20,391 nt of DNA from Planococcaceae bacterium UBA3378 (GCA_002359075.1 DEQA01000205.1:2698-23088); one strand, 5' to 3'; counted from the stretch's first letter, positions 7,944 to 14,712 are shown. The notes: a model not told the origin generated them from the sequence alone. A program made the numbers and translations.

Positions 7944-7977
7944 AAAAACTACGCCGTTTACCGGGCGTAGTTTTTTT
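7944..7977 (+). terminator. Orphan Rho-independent terminator
   Basis: AAAAACTACGCC (7944-7955) pairs perfectly with GGCGTAGTTTTT (7964-7975) around an 8-nt loop, followed by more T. The nearest upstream gene on this strand, radC, ends about 350 bp away, so the terminator ends either a long radC 3' UTR or a small RNA of its own. Confidence 0.88.
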
Positions 7978-8164
7978 GTTATATTACGATAATGTGACAG
8001 TGAACCTTTTTTTATGTTATATCGTCATAAATTTGCAATGGAATTGTTAAAAGTTATATAGCTTTTTTGTTTGTCTCATCTACCAAATACAAATACAATA
8101 GAGGAGGCAAACTTTATTATTAGCGAAAATATGACAAAAAGTTCATGATTGGGTGGTGTAGCAC

Positions 8165-8193
8165 TACAATTTTGGACGTGTATCCGCTATAAT
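8165..8193 (+). promoter_or_regulatory. Candidate mreB operon promoter
   Basis: A perfect TATAAT at 8188-8193 lies 59 bp before the mreB start. The sequence 17 nt upstream (TACAAT, 8165-8170) is a poor -35; TTGGAC at 8172-8177 is a better -35 but only 10 nt away. An activator or a -10-driven promoter is possible. TGTAG-CA-CTACA (8157-8168), a small inverted repeat, overlaps the weak -35. Confidence 0.45.
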
Positions 8194-8252
8194 AGAGCGT
8201 ATGATTTTAGCTAACTTATAAGAACGGCTTGTATAGAAAGGGAGTACTTAAT

Positions 8253-9272
8253 TTGTTTGGATTAGGAAATAAGGATGTCGGGATTGATCTTGGCACAGCG
8301 AATACACTAGTTTTCGTGAAAGGAAAAGGAATCGTTTTACGAGAACCTTCCGTTGTAGCGAAAAATACAAAAACAGGTGACATTGTAGCAGTAGGTAATA
8401 ATGCAAAAAACATGATTGGCCGTACACCAGGTTCAATTGTGGCGATTCGTCCAATGAAAGATGGGGTTATCGCAGATTTTGACATTACAACAGAAATGAT
8501 TAAATATTATTTGCATGAAGCATTAAAAACATCCGGTTCAAACTGGAAAAAACCAAATGTTATGATTTGTGTGCCGTATGGAATTACATCAGTTGAACAG
8601 CGCGCGGTAATTGATGCATCACGCCAGGCTGGTGCAAAAGAAGCATTTACGATTGAAGAACCATTTGCAGCGGCAATTGGTGCAAATCTACCAGTTTGGG
8701 ATCCTACGGGTTCGATGGTAGTAGATATCGGCGGCGGTACAACAGAAGTAGCAGTCATTTCACTAGGCGGTATCGTAACAAGCGAATCAGTGCGTGTCGG
8801 CGGGGATGCAATGGACCAATCAATTATTTCGTATATCCGTAAAGCATATAATTTAACAATTGGTGAACGTACGGCTGAAGCGATTAAAATGGAAATTGGT
8901 ACAGCGCGTGTAGAAAACGAAAACGAAAAAATGGATATCCGCGGTCGTGACCTATTGACAGGTCTTCCAAAAACGATTGAAATTACAGCAGAAGAGATCT
9001 CTGAGTCATTACGTGAAGCAATCACAGCGATCGTAGACGGCGTGAAAAAGACGTTGGAGCAGACTCCTCCTGAATTATCAGCCGATGTAATGGAGCGCGG
9101 TATTGTCTTAACAGGTGGCGGCGCCTTGCTTCGCAATTTGGATAAAGTTATTAGTGATGAAACGCAAATGCCTGTATTCATTGCTGAAGAGCCACTTGAC
9201 TGTGTAGCGATTGGTACTGGCAAGGCATTGGACCATATTGATTTAGTTCGTTCCCAGCAAATGAAAGGGTAA
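8253..9272 (+). CDS. mreB: Rod shape-determining actin homologue MreB
   Basis: Actin-like ATPase that forms membrane-associated filaments and directs the elongation wall-synthesis machinery. It is 339 residues, matching the family. Actin-fold motifs: phosphate-1 GIDLGTANT (about 10-18), EEPFAAAIG (135-143), phosphate-2 DIGGGTTE (158-165), and an adenosine motif around TGGGALLRN near the C-terminus. The start is a TTG (8253): AAAGGGAG (8237-8244) is 8 nt upstream and the protein then begins MFGLG, like B. subtilis MreB (MFGIG). The frame is open further upstream but that would add a non-homologous N-terminus. First gene of mreBCD-minCD. Confidence 0.97.
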   Translation: MFGLGNKDVGIDLGTANTLVFVKGKGIVLREPSVVAKNTKTGDIVAVGNNAKNMIGRTPGSIVAIRPMKDGVIADFDITTEMIKYYLHEALKTSGSNWKKPNVMICVPYGITSVEQRAVIDASRQAGAKEAFTIEEPFAAAIGANLPVWDPTGSMVVDIGGGTTEVAVISLGGIVTSESVRVGGDAMDQSIISYIRKAYNLTIGERTAEAIKMEIGTARVENENEKMDIRGRDLLTGLPKTIEITAEEISESLREAITAIVDGVKKTLEQTPPELSADVMERGIVLTGGGALLRNLDKVISDETQMPVFIAEEPLDCVAIGTGKALDHIDLVRSQQMKG

Positions 9273-9284
9273 GGAGGGTAGACA

Positions 9285-10196
9285 ATGCCACATTTTTCGA
9301 ATAAGAAACTGATAGTGCTTTTAGTAAGTGTTATTTTCCTTGTGGCATTGATTAGCTTCTCATTACGTGATCGTCAAAACGCGACATTCCCAGAACAGAT
9401 TATTAAGGATACGGTCGGCTTTGCACAGAGTATCGTAGCAAAGCCGACTAATTACATAACAGGTATTTTCGATGGAATTGAATCGTTATTAAATACGTAT
9501 GAAGAAAATAAACGTTTGAAAATGCGCCTGGAGGAGTTTGCGGTACTGCAGACGAAAGTTCATAATTTGGAGAAGGAAAATGCCAATTTACAGGAACTGA
9601 TCGACAAAGAGCAAAGCCTGCTTGATTATAATCCTGTCCATGCGACGGTCATTGCGAGAAACCCTGATCAATGGGAAGAAAAAATTATTTTGAATAAAGG
9701 ATCTAAGCACGGGATTGAAAAAAATATGGCTGTTATGACAGCCCGTGGACTGATTGGGAAAATTATTCTCGTCACACCATATACTTCCGAGGTAGAGCTT
9801 TTATATACGAACAATTCGAATTATCGAGTATCTGCCTTAGTGCAGGGCGAAAAAGAAGATATTTATGGTCTGATCGAAGGCTTTGATGCAGAGCGCAACG
9901 AATTAGTATTAAAGCGGATCGATTCCAGCAAAAAAATTGAAGTTGGGGAAAAAGTGGTATCTTCAGGTCTTGGGGGAATCTTCCCGAAAGGTATTCCAAT
10001 TGGGGAAATCACGGAAGTCACAACAGACGATTTTGGTCTGACAAAAATGGCATATGTGAAGCCGTCAGCAGACTTCTCGCTGTTGGAAGAAGTGATTATT
10101 GCAAAGCGCTCCATCACATCCATTGATGGGCTGGACGGAGAAGGAACAAATAAGGATCTTTCGAATGAAAATACTGAACCAGAAGGTGACGAATAA
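9285..10196 (+). CDS. mreC: Rod shape-determining protein MreC
   Basis: Bitopic membrane protein of the elongasome that links MreB filaments inside to the penicillin-binding proteins outside. The 303 residues comprise a transmembrane helix (about 9-27), a coiled coil (about 67-112), the beta-barrel domain with PVHATVIARNPDQWEEKI and a later GGIFPKGIPIG loop, and an acidic, low-complexity tail (about 280-303). A GGAGGG Shine-Dalgarno overlaps the end of mreB 12 bp upstream. The stop shares a base with the mreD start (TAATG), indicating translational coupling. Confidence 0.96.
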   Translation: MPHFSNKKLIVLLVSVIFLVALISFSLRDRQNATFPEQIIKDTVGFAQSIVAKPTNYITGIFDGIESLLNTYEENKRLKMRLEEFAVLQTKVHNLEKENANLQELIDKEQSLLDYNPVHATVIARNPDQWEEKIILNKGSKHGIEKNMAVMTARGLIGKIILVTPYTSEVELLYTNNSNYRVSALVQGEKEDIYGLIEGFDAERNELVLKRIDSSKKIEVGEKVVSSGLGGIFPKGIPIGEITEVTTDDFGLTKMAYVKPSADFSLLEEVIIAKRSITSIDGLDGEGTNKDLSNENTEPEGDE

Positions 10197-10723
10197 TGGT
10201 CCGATATTTAATTCCACTTGTTGCGGTCCTCTTATTTTTGCTGGAGCCGGAATTTGCAAAATTTTCACCGATTTACTTCGATGATTACACAGCGTATCTC
10301 GTACCGCGATTTTTAATACTGTATTTAATCTTCATTTCTATTTACTATAACCGGAAGCGTGCCGTTATTTACGGCCTGATTTTTGGCCTCTTGTATGATG
10401 TATTTTACATTGATATTATTGGATTATATTCAGTGTTATATCCATTGGTATGCTTCATCGCAGGTTGGAGTATTAAATTTATCCATCAGCATCTGCTTAT
10501 TACGACAGTGCTTGCTGTGCTGCTTGTTGCTGGAATGGAGATCCTGCTCTATGAATTCTTCCTGCTCATTGATTTTACAGCCATGCCATTTTGGGACTTT
10601 TTAAATGGGCGCCTGTTACCGACAATCGGGGCAAACCTTTTATTTTTACTGATGCTCGGCTGGGCGTTTAAATATTTAATCGATGCACGGCTGCTCGAGC
10701 GGGAACGCAGTATGACATATTAA
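10196..10723 (+). CDS. mreD: Rod shape-determining protein MreD
   Basis: A 175-residue integral membrane protein with about five or six hydrophobic segments and few charged residues between them, as expected of MreD, an elongasome subunit acting with MreC and RodA/PBP2. Its ATG overlaps the mreC TAA by one base. Recognisable MreD features are the N-terminal LFLLEPEF stretch and the FGLLYDVFYIDIIGLY segment. The C-terminus ends in a short basic/acidic tail. minC follows after 28 bp in the same operon. Confidence 0.93.
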   Translation: MVRYLIPLVAVLLFLLEPEFAKFSPIYFDDYTAYLVPRFLILYLIFISIYYNRKRAVIYGLIFGLLYDVFYIDIIGLYSVLYPLVCFIAGWSIKFIHQHLLITTVLAVLLVAGMEILLYEFFLLIDFTAMPFWDFLNGRLLPTIGANLLFLLMLGWAFKYLIDARLLERERSMTY

Positions 10724-10751
10724 AATGGAAGCGTGAGGTGTCACTTTAACT

Positions 10752-11420
10752 ATGAAGAAGTCGTATGTCCATATCAAGGGGACAAAAGATGGACTAGTAC
10801 TCCGACTGGATGACCAATGTGCTTATTCTGAGCTAGTCGAAGAGCTGGAGCGCAAAGTTTCAGAAGGTGGCATAGATGGTAAAGTAGAGGTGCAGCTTCA
10901 CCTCGGTAATCGATATTGTACAGAACAGCAAAAAAAGCAGCTAACGGAAGTTGTGCAAAATACAGGGAAAATGCGTGTTTCCAAAGTACAAAGTGATGTC
11001 CTGACAAACGAAGAAAGCAACCTGCAATTTTTGCAGCAGAAATGCGAGATTTATGCCGGAATCATTCGTTCAGGGCAAATTGTACGTTCTCCGGGAGATA
11101 TTGTGATTATCGGAGATGTAAATCCAAATGGCCGTATTGAAGCGGGCGGCAATATATATGTGCTCGGCAAGCTGAAGGGAATTGCCCATGCGGGAGCCGG
11201 AGGAAATAAGGAAGCGGTCATCACGGCTGCCTTTTTTGCACCGACACATATCCTGATTGCCGACCAGACACAAACAATGAGCAATGAACAACAATTTGTA
11301 CTAAAGCATAGAGAACAATTATGCGCGTATTTGAATTCATATGGTGAAATTTCTTATAGTCATGTGCAGGATATAAGAAAGCTTCGGCCATTTTTGAATA
11401 CATTTAAAGGGGGAAGCTAA
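10752..11420 (+). CDS. minC: Septum site-determining protein MinC
   Basis: FtsZ-polymerisation inhibitor that prevents polar septa, recruited to the membrane by MinD. The 222 residues comprise an N-terminal FtsZ-inhibiting domain (about 1-100) and a C-terminal beta-helix (about 105-215) with the diagnostic run of GDVNPNG, AGGNIYVLG and KGIAHAG, which dimerises and contacts MinD. The Shine-Dalgarno is GAGGTG (10735-10740), about 11 nt from the ATG, a rather long spacing that may reduce initiation. minD starts 1 bp after the stop, so the pair is coupled and made in fixed ratio. Confidence 0.95.
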   Translation: MKKSYVHIKGTKDGLVLRLDDQCAYSELVEELERKVSEGGIDGKVEVQLHLGNRYCTEQQKKQLTEVVQNTGKMRVSKVQSDVLTNEESNLQFLQQKCEIYAGIIRSGQIVRSPGDIVIIGDVNPNGRIEAGGNIYVLGKLKGIAHAGAGGNKEAVITAAFFAPTHILIADQTQTMSNEQQFVLKHREQLCAYLNSYGEISYSHVQDIRKLRPFLNTFKGGS

Positions 11421-11421
11421 T

Positions 11422-12219
11422 GTGGGTGAAGCAATTGTAATAACTTCAGGTAAAGGCGGGGTCGGTAAAACAACTACAACTGCTAATCTTGGAACTGCAT
11501 TGGCTCTTCAAGGGAAAAAAGTATGTTTAGTAGATACTGATATCGGCCTTCGGAATCTGGATGTTGTACTGGGACTGGAAAACCGTATTATTTATGATCT
11601 AGTCGATGTAATTGAAGGTCGCTGTAAGCCGCACCAGGCGCTTGTGAAGGATAAGCGTGTTGATGATAAACTATTTTTATTACCAGCTGCTCAAACAACC
11701 GACAAAAATGCTGTGAATCCAGAGCAGATGAAGAGTCTGATTGAAGGCTTAAAACAAGAATTTGACTATGTGTTAATTGACTGTCCTGCAGGTATTGAGC
11801 AGGGGTATAAAAATGCGGTCGCCGGAGCGGATCAGGCAATCGTTGTAACGACTCCTGAAATCTCTGCTGTCCGTGACGCCGATCGGATCATTGGATTGCT
11901 CGAACAAGAAGCAATCGGTGCACCGAAGCTGATTATCAACCGTATTCGAAAGAATATGATGGATAGCGGAGATACAATGGATATTACAGAGGTTACATCG
12001 CACTTATCGATCGATTTACTCGGTATCGTCATTGATAGCGAGGATGTCATCAGCTCTTCTAATAAAGGAGAGCCCATTGTAATGGATCCGAATAATAAAG
12101 CGTCTCTTGGCTACCGGAATATTGCCCGAAGAATTTTGGGTGAATCTGTTCCTCTCATGAAATTAGAGGAAGAATCCAAAGGTGTTTTTGCAAGATTGAA
12201 GTCCATTTTCTCAAAATAA
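11422..12219 (+). CDS. minD: Septum site-determining ATPase MinD
   Basis: ParA/MinD-family membrane-cycling ATPase that recruits MinC to the membrane near the poles. The 265 residues include the deviant Walker A GKGGVGKTT (10-18), the switch region DTDIGLRNLD, the Walker B-like DYVLIDCPAGI, and a C-terminal amphipathic helix (about 250-264, KGVFARLKSIFSK) used for membrane binding. It starts at GTG 11422, with AAGGGGG (11407-11413) upstream; an ATG overlapping it is in another frame. Last gene of the mre-min operon; a strong terminator follows. No minE is present, consistent with the DivIVA/MinJ arrangement of Bacillales (inference). Confidence 0.97.
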   Translation: MGEAIVITSGKGGVGKTTTTANLGTALALQGKKVCLVDTDIGLRNLDVVLGLENRIIYDLVDVIEGRCKPHQALVKDKRVDDKLFLLPAAQTTDKNAVNPEQMKSLIEGLKQEFDYVLIDCPAGIEQGYKNAVAGADQAIVVTTPEISAVRDADRIIGLLEQEAIGAPKLIINRIRKNMMDSGDTMDITEVTSHLSIDLLGIVIDSEDVISSSNKGEPIVMDPNNKASLGYRNIARRILGESVPLMKLEEESKGVFARLKSIFSK

Positions 12220-12224
12220 ACGGG

Positions 12225-12261
12225 AAACGCCCTTTAGTGATGAGCTGAAGGGCGTTTTTTT
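12225..12261 (+). terminator. Terminator of mreBCD-minCD operon
   Basis: AAACGCCCTT (12225-12234) pairs with AAGGGCGTTT (12248-12257), extended inward by a G-U, an A-T and a G-C pair around a 7-nt loop, followed by a T run. The TTG at 12260, which opens the next reading frame, lies in this tail and is not a real start. Confidence 0.92.
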
Positions 12262-12272
12262 GCACCTACTGA

Positions 12273-12280
12273 CATATGAT
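12273..12280 (+). promoter_or_regulatory. Possible mother-cell sigma -10 element before spoIVFA
   Basis: CATATGAT followed by AATA resembles the CATA-type -10 of sigma-E/sigma-K promoters. In B. subtilis the spoIVF operon is sigma-E dependent. No convincing -35 is seen and the leader would be very short, so this is tentative. Confidence 0.3.
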
Positions 12281-12298
12281 AATAAAAAGGATGGTGAC

Positions 12299-12829
12299 AT
12301 GAAAGCATGGCAATGGCTTACCTCGCTTATTCTATGCGTTGTCATTTATGTCGGTTTGAACAGTTCCAACGAATCGGTAAGGCATATGATCACACGAATT
12401 GTTTATAGCACAGAACATATGACAATGATGAGACATACAGTAAGTGAGTTATTTTCACAAGAAGAGCTGGTGGAGGTTGCCTCGACTTCAAAGGGAGCGC
12501 TCGTAAAATTTGTAGCGATCAAACGGTACGACAAAGGATTCATGCTCGCCTATGAGGAGCCGGTGACAATTGCAGCTGCACAATCGGGTGTCATTGTATA
12601 TACGGGGCATACGGCGAGAACAGGAAAGGTTCTGTCTATTGCCTATGATGATGGATACAGCGTGACGTTTGGGTTTATTAATGATTTTTATCATTTACCG
12701 TATAGTACTGTTGTAGCAGGCGAAGTGATCGGGGTAAAGGAAGCCGGAGAATTATTCATCCAAATCGAAAAAAACGGACGGGTACTGAGCTTGGAAGAAA
12801 CGGTCGAATGGCTAAAGCAATATGGTTAA
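12299..12829 (+). CDS. spoIVFA: SpoIVFA-like M23-domain regulator of SpoIVFB
   Basis: Sporulation membrane protein that in B. subtilis holds the SpoIVFB protease inactive with BofA until a forespore signal arrives. Here it is 176 residues against about 264 in B. subtilis, with a transmembrane helix (about 4-20) and a C-terminal LytM/M23-like domain (PVTIAAAQSGVIVYTG through VVAGEVIGV, about 94-155). The metal-binding histidines of active M23 peptidases are absent (the HxH position reads SVTFGF), so it is presumably a scaffold, not an enzyme. Start: the ATG at 12299 follows AAGGATGGTG; the upstream frame runs into a terminator. It overlaps spoIVFB by 8 bp. Identity rests on position, domain and the partner gene. 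Confidence 0.8.
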   Translation: MKAWQWLTSLILCVVIYVGLNSSNESVRHMITRIVYSTEHMTMMRHTVSELFSQEELVEVASTSKGALVKFVAIKRYDKGFMLAYEEPVTIAAAQSGVIVYTGHTARTGKVLSIAYDDGYSVTFGFINDFYHLPYSTVVAGEVIGVKEAGELFIQIEKNGRVLSLEETVEWLKQYG

Positions 12830-13436
12830 CATAAGAATCCATCCCGTATTTTTGGCAATGCTGCTTATATGGGCATTGAGTGGACATATAGCGCAATATT
12901 TCCTTGTCCTCGTGTCTTTGCTTTGGCACGAGGCGGGTCATCTTCTTTTTGCCTGGCTTCGCGGGGTGAAAGTAAGAAGGGTCACGATGCTGCCATTTGG
13001 AGCGAACATCCAATTCCCGACAGGACATGCCCCGTCTTATACGTCTCTTATGTGGATTGCAGCAGGAGGCCCATTGTTTACACTGCTTGCCTGTGCAGCC
13101 GGTCCATTTATACCATTGATCGTTCAGAAGGAATTTGTCTTTATTCAACTGATGCTGCTTTTTGTCAATTTGCTGCCAATTTATCCGCTGGACGGGGGAC
13201 AGATTTTATGTAATTTTCTACTGAAGGTAAATCCGAAGAAAAAGATATATGAATATTATCTTTCGCTTTCTTTACTTTTTATTACTATAATAGTGGTAGT
13301 AACATTCCTAATGCTGCCACAATCTATTTTCCTGGCTGTATTAAGCCTCTTATTATGGAGCGAAGTAATAGGAGAGTGGAGATTCCGTAAGTACCGTTCA
13401 GCATTTGAAAAAGTTGTAATGAATAGGTTGACTTGA
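12822..13436 (+). CDS. spoIVFB: Site-2 intramembrane metalloprotease, SpoIVFB-like
   Basis: Membrane zinc protease that in B. subtilis cleaves pro-sigma-K in the mother cell. Visible: the zinc motif HEAGH at 36-40, the second motif NLLPIYPLDGG at 116-126 with the metal-ligand aspartate at 124, and about six hydrophobic segments. The 204 residues are about 85 fewer than B. subtilis SpoIVFB. The protein ends just after the last membrane segment and a basic stretch (EWRFRKYRSAFEK), so the cytosolic CBS domain that senses ATP and helps bind substrate is missing. The next 140 bp hold a promoter and the L21 leader, with no CBS remnant. Its ATG lies inside the end of spoIVFA (8-bp overlap). The rplU promoter overlaps its 3' end. 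Confidence 0.88.
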   Translation: MVNIRIHPVFLAMLLIWALSGHIAQYFLVLVSLLWHEAGHLLFAWLRGVKVRRVTMLPFGANIQFPTGHAPSYTSLMWIAAGGPLFTLLACAAGPFIPLIVQKEFVFIQLMLLFVNLLPIYPLDGGQILCNFLLKVNPKKKIYEYYLSLSLLFITIIVVVTFLMLPQSIFLAVLSLLLWSEVIGEWRFRKYRSAFEKVVMNRLT

Positions 13437-13456
13437 AACGCTGAGCGTGGTAGTAT
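13428..13456 (+). promoter_or_regulatory. Sigma-A promoter for rplU operon
   Basis: TTGACT (13428-13433), a 17-nt spacer and TAGTAT (13451-13456). The -35 lies within the last codons of spoIVFB, and the inferred start point coincides with the 5' end of the L21 leader structure. Confidence 0.75.
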
Positions 13457-13461
13457 TTTAA

Positions 13462-13540
13462 TGTTATTGTTTGTAGCACCCGCTACAACCGCACTGGTAA
13501 GGTGCCCAAGAGTCGCGAATGCGGCCACCTTTCAATAACA
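13462..13540 (+). promoter_or_regulatory. Ribosomal protein L21 leader RNA
   Basis: A multi-branched structure can be drawn: closing stem TGTTATTG (13462-13469) with CAATAACA (13533-13540); hairpin TTGTAGC (13471-13477) with GCTACAA (13482-13488); and stem AAGGTG (13499-13504) with CACCTT (13526-13531) enclosing CGC-GAAT-GCG (13514-13523). Position directly upstream of rplU fits the known Firmicutes L21 leader, thought to let L21 repress its own operon. The rplU Shine-Dalgarno follows after about 20 nt. Confidence 0.82.
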
Positions 13541-13575
13541 GGCGAGTCTTAGTTTATTAGAGGAGGTGCATTTTA

Positions 13576-13884
13576 ATGTACGCAATTATCGAAACTGGTG
13601 GTAAACAAATCAAAGTTGAAGCAGGTCAAGAAATCTACGTTGAAAAACTAGGTGTAGCTGCTGACGAAATCGTTACTTTTGACAAAGTTTTATTCGTAGG
13701 TGGAGAAACAGTTAAAGTTGGTGCTCCAACTGTTGCCGGCGCTACTGTAACAGCGAAAGTTGTGAAAGAAGGCAAACAAAAGAAAATTACTGTTTTCAAA
13801 TTAAAAGCGAAGAAAAACTACCGTCGTAAACAAGGTCACCGTCAACCATACACTAAATTAGTTGTTGAAGCAATCAATGCTTAA
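13576..13884 (+). CDS. rplU: 50S ribosomal protein L21
   Basis: A 102-residue 23S rRNA-binding protein of the large subunit. MYAIIETGGKQIKV at the N-terminus and the basic C-terminal stretch (KAKKNYRRKQGHRQPYTKL, about 76-94) are diagnostic. AGAGGAGGTG precedes the ATG. First gene of rplU-prp-rpmA, downstream of its leader RNA and own promoter. Codon use is strongly biased, as expected of a highly expressed gene. Confidence 0.98.
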   Translation: MYAIIETGGKQIKVEAGQEIYVEKLGVAADEIVTFDKVLFVGGETVKVGAPTVAGATVTAKVVKEGKQKKITVFKLKAKKNYRRKQGHRQPYTKLVVEAINA

Positions 13885-13901
13885 TTTGTGAGGTGAACCG
13901 A

Positions 13902-14240
13902 ATGATTACGGTAACTATTTATAGCGATGAAAATCGCAAATCGTATGGATTTGAGGTTTCAGGACATGCCCTATCAGATGTATATGGCCGTGATCTTGTA
14001 TGTGCAGGAGCATCAGCTGTTGCCTTTGGCGCAGTCAATGCGATCCATCACATTACAGGCATCCAGCCACAAATCGAGCAGGGCGCTGAAGGCGGCTATT
14101 TATCTGTGAAATTGCCGAATGATCTCGATCCGGAAACAGACGATAAACTACAAGTGATCCTGAATACTATGGTTACACAGTTCTACACGATGACTGCTAG
14201 CTATTCGGATTATATTGAACTAAAATATAAAATGGTGTAG
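13902..14240 (+). CDS. prp: Ribosomal-processing cysteine protease Prp
   Basis: Cysteine protease (YsxB family) that removes the N-terminal extension of ribosomal protein L27, whose gene follows. The catalytic pair is present: His22 in SGHALSD and Cys34 in DLVCAGAS, at the same numbers as in the characterised Staphylococcus aureus enzyme. The 112 residues match the family. Start: GTGAGGTGA (13888-13896) is 5 nt before the ATG at 13902; a GTG at 13893 lies inside that site and is rejected. Position between rplU and rpmA is the standard Firmicutes arrangement and puts the protease with its substrate. Confidence 0.95.
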   Translation: MITVTIYSDENRKSYGFEVSGHALSDVYGRDLVCAGASAVAFGAVNAIHHITGIQPQIEQGAEGGYLSVKLPNDLDPETDDKLQVILNTMVTQFYTMTASYSDYIELKYKMV

Positions 14241-14254
14241 GAGGTGGAACAAAG

Positions 14255-14551
14255 ATGTTGTTACTAACTTTAGATCTTCAGTTCTTCGCATCTAAAAAAG
14301 GTGTAGGTTCTACAAAGAACGGTCGTGACTCTGAGGCAAAACGTCTTGGTGCTAAACGTGCTGACGGTCAATTCGTAACTGGTGGTTCAATTCTTTACCG
14401 TCAACGCGGTACAAAAATCTACCCAGGTACAAACGTAGGCCGTGGTGGTGACGATACTTTATTCGCGAAAGTTGATGGCGTTGTAAAATTCGAACGTATG
14501 GGCCGCGATAAGAAAAAAGTATCTGTATATCCAGTAGCTCAAGAAGCATAA
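14255..14551 (+). CDS. rpmA: 50S ribosomal protein L27 (precursor with Prp site)
   Basis: A 98-residue ribosomal protein whose mature N-terminus reaches the peptidyl transferase centre. The N-terminal extension ends in LDLQFF followed by ASKKG; by comparison with S. aureus, Prp is expected to cut after Phe11. The core GSTKNGRDSEAKRLG and GGSILYRQRGTK segments are diagnostic. Shine-Dalgarno AGGAGGTGG precedes the ATG. The extension is two residues longer than the B. subtilis version (MLRLDLQFF), with LLT inserted before LDLQFF. A strong terminator follows. Confidence 0.98.
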   Translation: MLLLTLDLQFFASKKGVGSTKNGRDSEAKRLGAKRADGQFVTGGSILYRQRGTKIYPGTNVGRGGDDTLFAKVDGVVKFERMGRDKKKVSVYPVAQEA

Positions 14552-14595
14552 AAAAAACGTAGACAAAGTCGTTTTGACTTTGTCTACTTTTTTTT
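14552..14595 (+). terminator. Terminator of rplU-prp-rpmA
   Basis: A perfect 12-bp stem, GTAGACAAAGTC (14559-14570) with GACTTTGTCTAC (14576-14587), a 5-nt loop and eight T. The A run before the stem means it could also work for the opposite strand. Confidence 0.96.
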
Positions 14596-14625
14596 GAAAG
14601 AAGGCATGCTCCTCCGTATGAATGA

Positions 14626-14639
14626 TTGGAATGTTCCAA
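14626..14639. repeat. Palindrome upstream of spo0B
   Basis: TTGGAA-TG-TTCCAA, a perfect 6-bp inverted repeat with a 2-bp centre, about 75 bp before spo0B, followed directly by GTATAAT. It could be a regulator site; I do not recognise the protein. Confidence 0.35.
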
Positions 14640-14673
14640 GTATAATGTTTTGAAGGAAATGTAGTTAAAAAAT

Positions 14674-14682
14674 TGATATACT
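14674..14682 (+). promoter_or_regulatory. Candidate extended -10 promoter for spo0B-obgE-pheB
   Basis: TGATATACT has the TGn extension and a TATACT -10 hexamer (14677-14682). No good -35 is seen at the right distance. It would start transcription about 24 nt before the spo0B ATG. Confidence 0.4.
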
Positions 14683-14712
14683 AAGTAAGATAACAGTAAC
14701 GGGGTGAGAGGT

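Larger units (their letters stand above)
7596..8252. other. Gene-free region between radC and mreB
   Basis: No plausible protein gene on either strand. In order it holds a short direct repeat GGATGATAA (7634-7642 and 7647-7655), a folded repeat element (7661-7795), AT-rich sequence with an extended -10-like TGGTAATAT (7908-7916), a perfect terminator (7944-7977), another promoter-like pair (TTGCAA at 8033-8038, N16, TATATA at 8055-8060), an unused Shine-Dalgarno-like GGAGG (8103-8107), and the TATAAT-containing mreB promoter region. Confidence 0.7.

Noticed and set aside
8100..8146. Good Shine-Dalgarno-like AGAGGAGG before mreB, possible leader peptide
   Set aside because: No ATG, GTG or TTG at a suitable distance; the first ATG (8131) gives only five codons.
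8507..9223. Long open frame of 238 codons on the minus strand within mreB
   Set aside because: It is the antisense shadow of mreB; the protein is Ser/Ile/Pro-rich without a recognisable family, and there is no ribosome-binding site.
12756..13148. Minus-strand open frame of 130 codons across spoIVFA/spoIVFB
   Set aside because: Shadow of the overlapping spoIVFA-spoIVFB genes, with no family features or start signal.
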